DNA of 6,327 nt from Deltaproteobacteria bacterium (GTDB lineage Bacteria > Desulfobacterota > Desulfarculia > Adiutricales > JAGVGV01). The position numbers and the translations under genes were made by a program. Below are positions 5,244 to 6,327 of this stretch, one piece after another. Below the pieces are notes generated by a model. That model was given only the letters and a program-made list of their open reading frames with translations, was not told the origin of the DNA and ran no database searches. Location of the stretch: contig JADFXS010000168.1 in assembly GCA_015233515.1 (NCBI GenBank), forward strand, positions 1 through 6,327, read 5' to 3'. The stretch's first letter is position 1. Every line of letters starts with the position of its first letter.

Positions 5244-5876
5244 TCAGGCGTCAAGAGACTTTTGCATTTTTTTCATCAGCTTTAAAGAGACATCTTTTAC
5301 AGTCATTTTGCATATCTGGCGCAGTGTCTCAAAAACTCCATTGCCGTTAAGGGCGCTACACTCAAAGGCGGGGGCCTTCAGGTCGGCGTTCAGGTCTACG
5401 TCCATCACTTGGATGGGCAGAAGGGGAACGTCATCTTCCTCAAGGTCCCGCTTATTGTATTGCATGACCAGGGGAATTTGGGACAGGTCGATTTGTTTTT
5501 CCCACAGATTCTCTCTCAGGTTCTTCAAGCTCTCGACATTGTGGCCGCGTCTGACCTTGAGCGAATCGGCCACGAAAACCACGCCATCCACTCCCTGCAA
5601 GACTAATTTCCGGCTGGCGTTATATCTTACCTGGCCGGGGACGGTGTAAAGCTGGATTTTGATCGCCAGGCCTTGAAAAGTGCCCAGTTGGAGCGGCAAG
5701 AAGTCGAAATACAGAGTCCGGTCTCCCCGCGTGTTAATCTTGACCATGTTGCTCCTGAGATGCTCGGGCAGACAGTTGTAAATGTAGATCAAATTGCTGG
5801 TTTTACCTGATCTCCCAGGACCGTAGTAAACTATTTTGCAGTAAATTTCTTTGCTCTTAAGGTTGATCAGGGCCAT
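5244..5876 (-). CDS. mglA: MglA-type small Ras-like GTPase (210 aa)
   Basis: This is a cytoplasmic GTP-switch protein of the bacterial MglA family, which sets cell polarity and motility reversals in Myxococcus. Visible motifs: P-loop GPGRSGKTSN (19-28); switch I DRTLYFDFLP with R53 and T54; switch II TVPGQ (78-82), in which Thr78 replaces the usual Asp as in Myxococcus MglA; NKRD (141-144); and CSALNG (173-178). R53 and Q82, the catalytic residues used for hydrolysis in Myxococcus MglA, are both kept at the same numbering. The protein is some 15 residues longer than the ~195-residue Myxococcus protein because of a Lys/Met-rich C-terminal helix (LKLMKKMQKSL). The ATG start begins MALINLKSKEIYCKIVYYGP, in register with family N-termini; the ribosome binding site is weak (GGAA about six bases upstream). 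It is convergent to the receiver-TPR genes. No MglB (roadblock GAP) is adjacent within the window. Confidence 0.95.
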   Translation of the reverse strand: MALINLKSKEIYCKIVYYGPGRSGKTSNLIYIYNCLPEHLRSNMVKINTRGDRTLYFDFLPLQLGTFQGLAIKIQLYTVPGQVRYNASRKLVLQGVDGVVFVADSLKVRRGHNVESLKNLRENLWEKQIDLSQIPLVMQYNKRDLEEDDVPLLPIQVMDVDLNADLKAPAFECSALNGNGVFETLRQICKMTVKDVSLKLMKKMQKSLDA

Positions 5877-6026
5877 GGTTATTCCAATCTAATAGTATCC
5901 ACGTGACTAGGCAGGTGATTTGACAAGACCTGAGTGGTCAATAAATATCTCATACTTAGAATTGCACTTTTTCACTATATCATAAGGCATTTTCTGCAGC
6001 AATCGTTTTTTTTTGACTGGGTAAAA
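5877..6026. promoter_or_regulatory. Presumed MglA gene upstream region with partial dyad
   Basis: On the minus strand, TTGACC-ACTCA-GGTC lies about 50-65 bases upstream of the MglA start (5941-5927), with another TTGTCA close by (5925-5920). No confident -35/-10 pair with 16-18 base spacing could be placed. The dyad has the same TTGAC-S-N5-S-GTC layout as the one at 3244-3260. It could be a shared operator. Confidence 0.25.
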
Positions 6027-6197
6027 ATGGGTGCGACGGTTTTTTGGGGAACACGCGGTTCATTTCGGGCCGAGAAGAATGATTTGCATGTATATTTCGG
6101 TCGTAATGTGATAAACAATAAAATACTATATTTTATTCAGCCACCCATAATCAAGCCGTGTAGAGCGCGGAAAGAAGAAGACGCAAGAATTCCCTAA
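6027..6197 (+). pseudogene. Truncated N-terminus of a metallo-beta-lactamase-fold hydrolase (probable remnant)
   Basis: From ATG 6027 the frame reads MGATVFWGTRGSFRAEKNDL, then HVYFGRN. FWGTRGS followed by (R/H)YGGN(T/S)SCVEV is the characteristic beginning of a family of MBL-fold metal-dependent hydrolases (often annotated as MBL fold hydrolase or class II cAMP phosphodiesterase-like). The likeness stops at FGRN. The frame then runs through AT-rich sequence with a perfect 9-base inverted repeat (6117-6137) and ends at 6197, far short of the roughly 250-300 residues expected. No HxHxDH metal site is present in any nearby frame. There is no good ribosome binding site. The open frame extends upstream to 5934, but that part shows no family resemblance. 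The best reading is a broken gene start; chance resemblance is possible. Confidence 0.4.
6117..6137. repeat. AT-rich perfect inverted repeat
   Basis: AATAAAATA (6117-6125) and TATTTTATT (6129-6137) are perfectly complementary 9-base arms around a CTA loop. The element is AT-only in its stem, so it is a weak RNA hairpin at best. It sits just after the point where the metallo-hydrolase-like frame loses its resemblance, so it may mark a rearrangement junction. Confidence 0.6.
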
Positions 6198-6290
6198 CGG
6201 GATGTAGAACACTCGTAAAACCTCTGCGCCTTGGCCTATTCTCAAGCATCTGCCGCAGCAATACTTTTACCAGTTGTTTTGGAGGCGTCT

Positions 6291-6327
6291 GTGAACGTGC
6301 TAACGATTAGTTACCAATTGGGCTCAG
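6291..6327 (+). CDS. Start of a gene running off the window, possibly cytidylate kinase-like
   Basis: A GTG start at 6291 is preceded by a full GGAGG (6281-6285) at the ideal five-base spacing, the best ribosome binding site in the window. Twelve codons are visible: MNVLTISYQLGS. The pattern M-x-(I/V)-(I/L)-TIS-x-(Q)-(F/L/Y)-GS is how the cytidylate kinase-like family (P-loop kinases beginning roughly MAIITISRQFGSGG) starts. The next residues would have to include GG-x-x-(I/V)-A for this to hold. With only 12 residues, the existence of the gene is better supported than its identity. The gene is cut by the window edge. Confidence 0.5.
   Translation, partial: MNVLTISYQLGS

Noticed and set aside
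5244..5649. Plus-strand open frames opposite the MglA gene
   Set aside because: They are antisense to clear GTPase motifs and low-complexity Ser/Arg/Phe-rich; shadows. Only the part left of 5244 was considered further.
5001..6045. Similar GTAAAAATGGG strings at 5011 and 6021, considered as copies of one element
   Set aside because: Similarity does not extend beyond about a dozen bases plus loose AT/GC pattern; not enough for a repeat.
1..6327. CRISPR array, tRNA, rRNA or insertion sequence
   Set aside because: No regularly spaced repeats, no cloverleaf or rRNA-like sequence, and no transposase or terminal inverted repeat pair with a target duplication was seen.

Overview
The window looks like a piece of a chromosome from a deltaproteobacterium in the broad sense (Desulfobacterota or Myxococcota type). 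The grounds are an MglA GTPase very close in layout to Myxococcus MglA, tandem GEMM-I riboswitches, large CheY-TPR proteins, and long poorly coding gaps in DNA of middling GC. This placement is inference; there is no rRNA or marker gene to fix it.

Layout from left to right. Bases 1-303 hold no gene, only small inverted repeats, one of which resembles a dispersed intergenic repeat. A sigma70-type promoter (304-332) leads into two nearly identical, back-to-back cyclic-di-GMP-I (GEMM-I) aptamers (357-456 and 458-551). An intrinsic terminator (565-595) follows. The second aptamer's 3' strand can pair with the terminator's 5' strand, which predicts a ligand-off transcriptional switch. About 975 bases with no convincing gene come next. 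Then there are two same-strand paralogous genes, each a receiver domain followed by TPR repeats: 1571-3247 (558 aa) and 3465-4754 (429 aa). A possible 34-codon ORF with a Shine-Dalgarno-like sequence ends in an ATGA overlap with the second one. After a 489-base gap, a convergent minus-strand gene (5244-5876) encodes an MglA-type small GTPase, with no MglB partner in view. The right end carries what looks like a truncated metallo-beta-lactamase-fold hydrolase N-terminus (from 6027) and the first 12 codons of a gene that may be cytidylate kinase-like (6291 to the window edge).

Working model (inference). Receiver-TPR proteins supply a phosphorylation-tuned protein-binding scaffold and MglA supplies a nucleotide-switched polarity signal. 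In Myxococcus a TPR protein, SgmX, is an MglA-GTP effector acting on type IV pili, so these genes could form a polarity or surface-motility module. The tandem c-di-GMP switch at the left would fit such a module. However, a terminator and almost 1 kb of non-coding sequence separate it from the first receiver-TPR gene, so the link is unproven.
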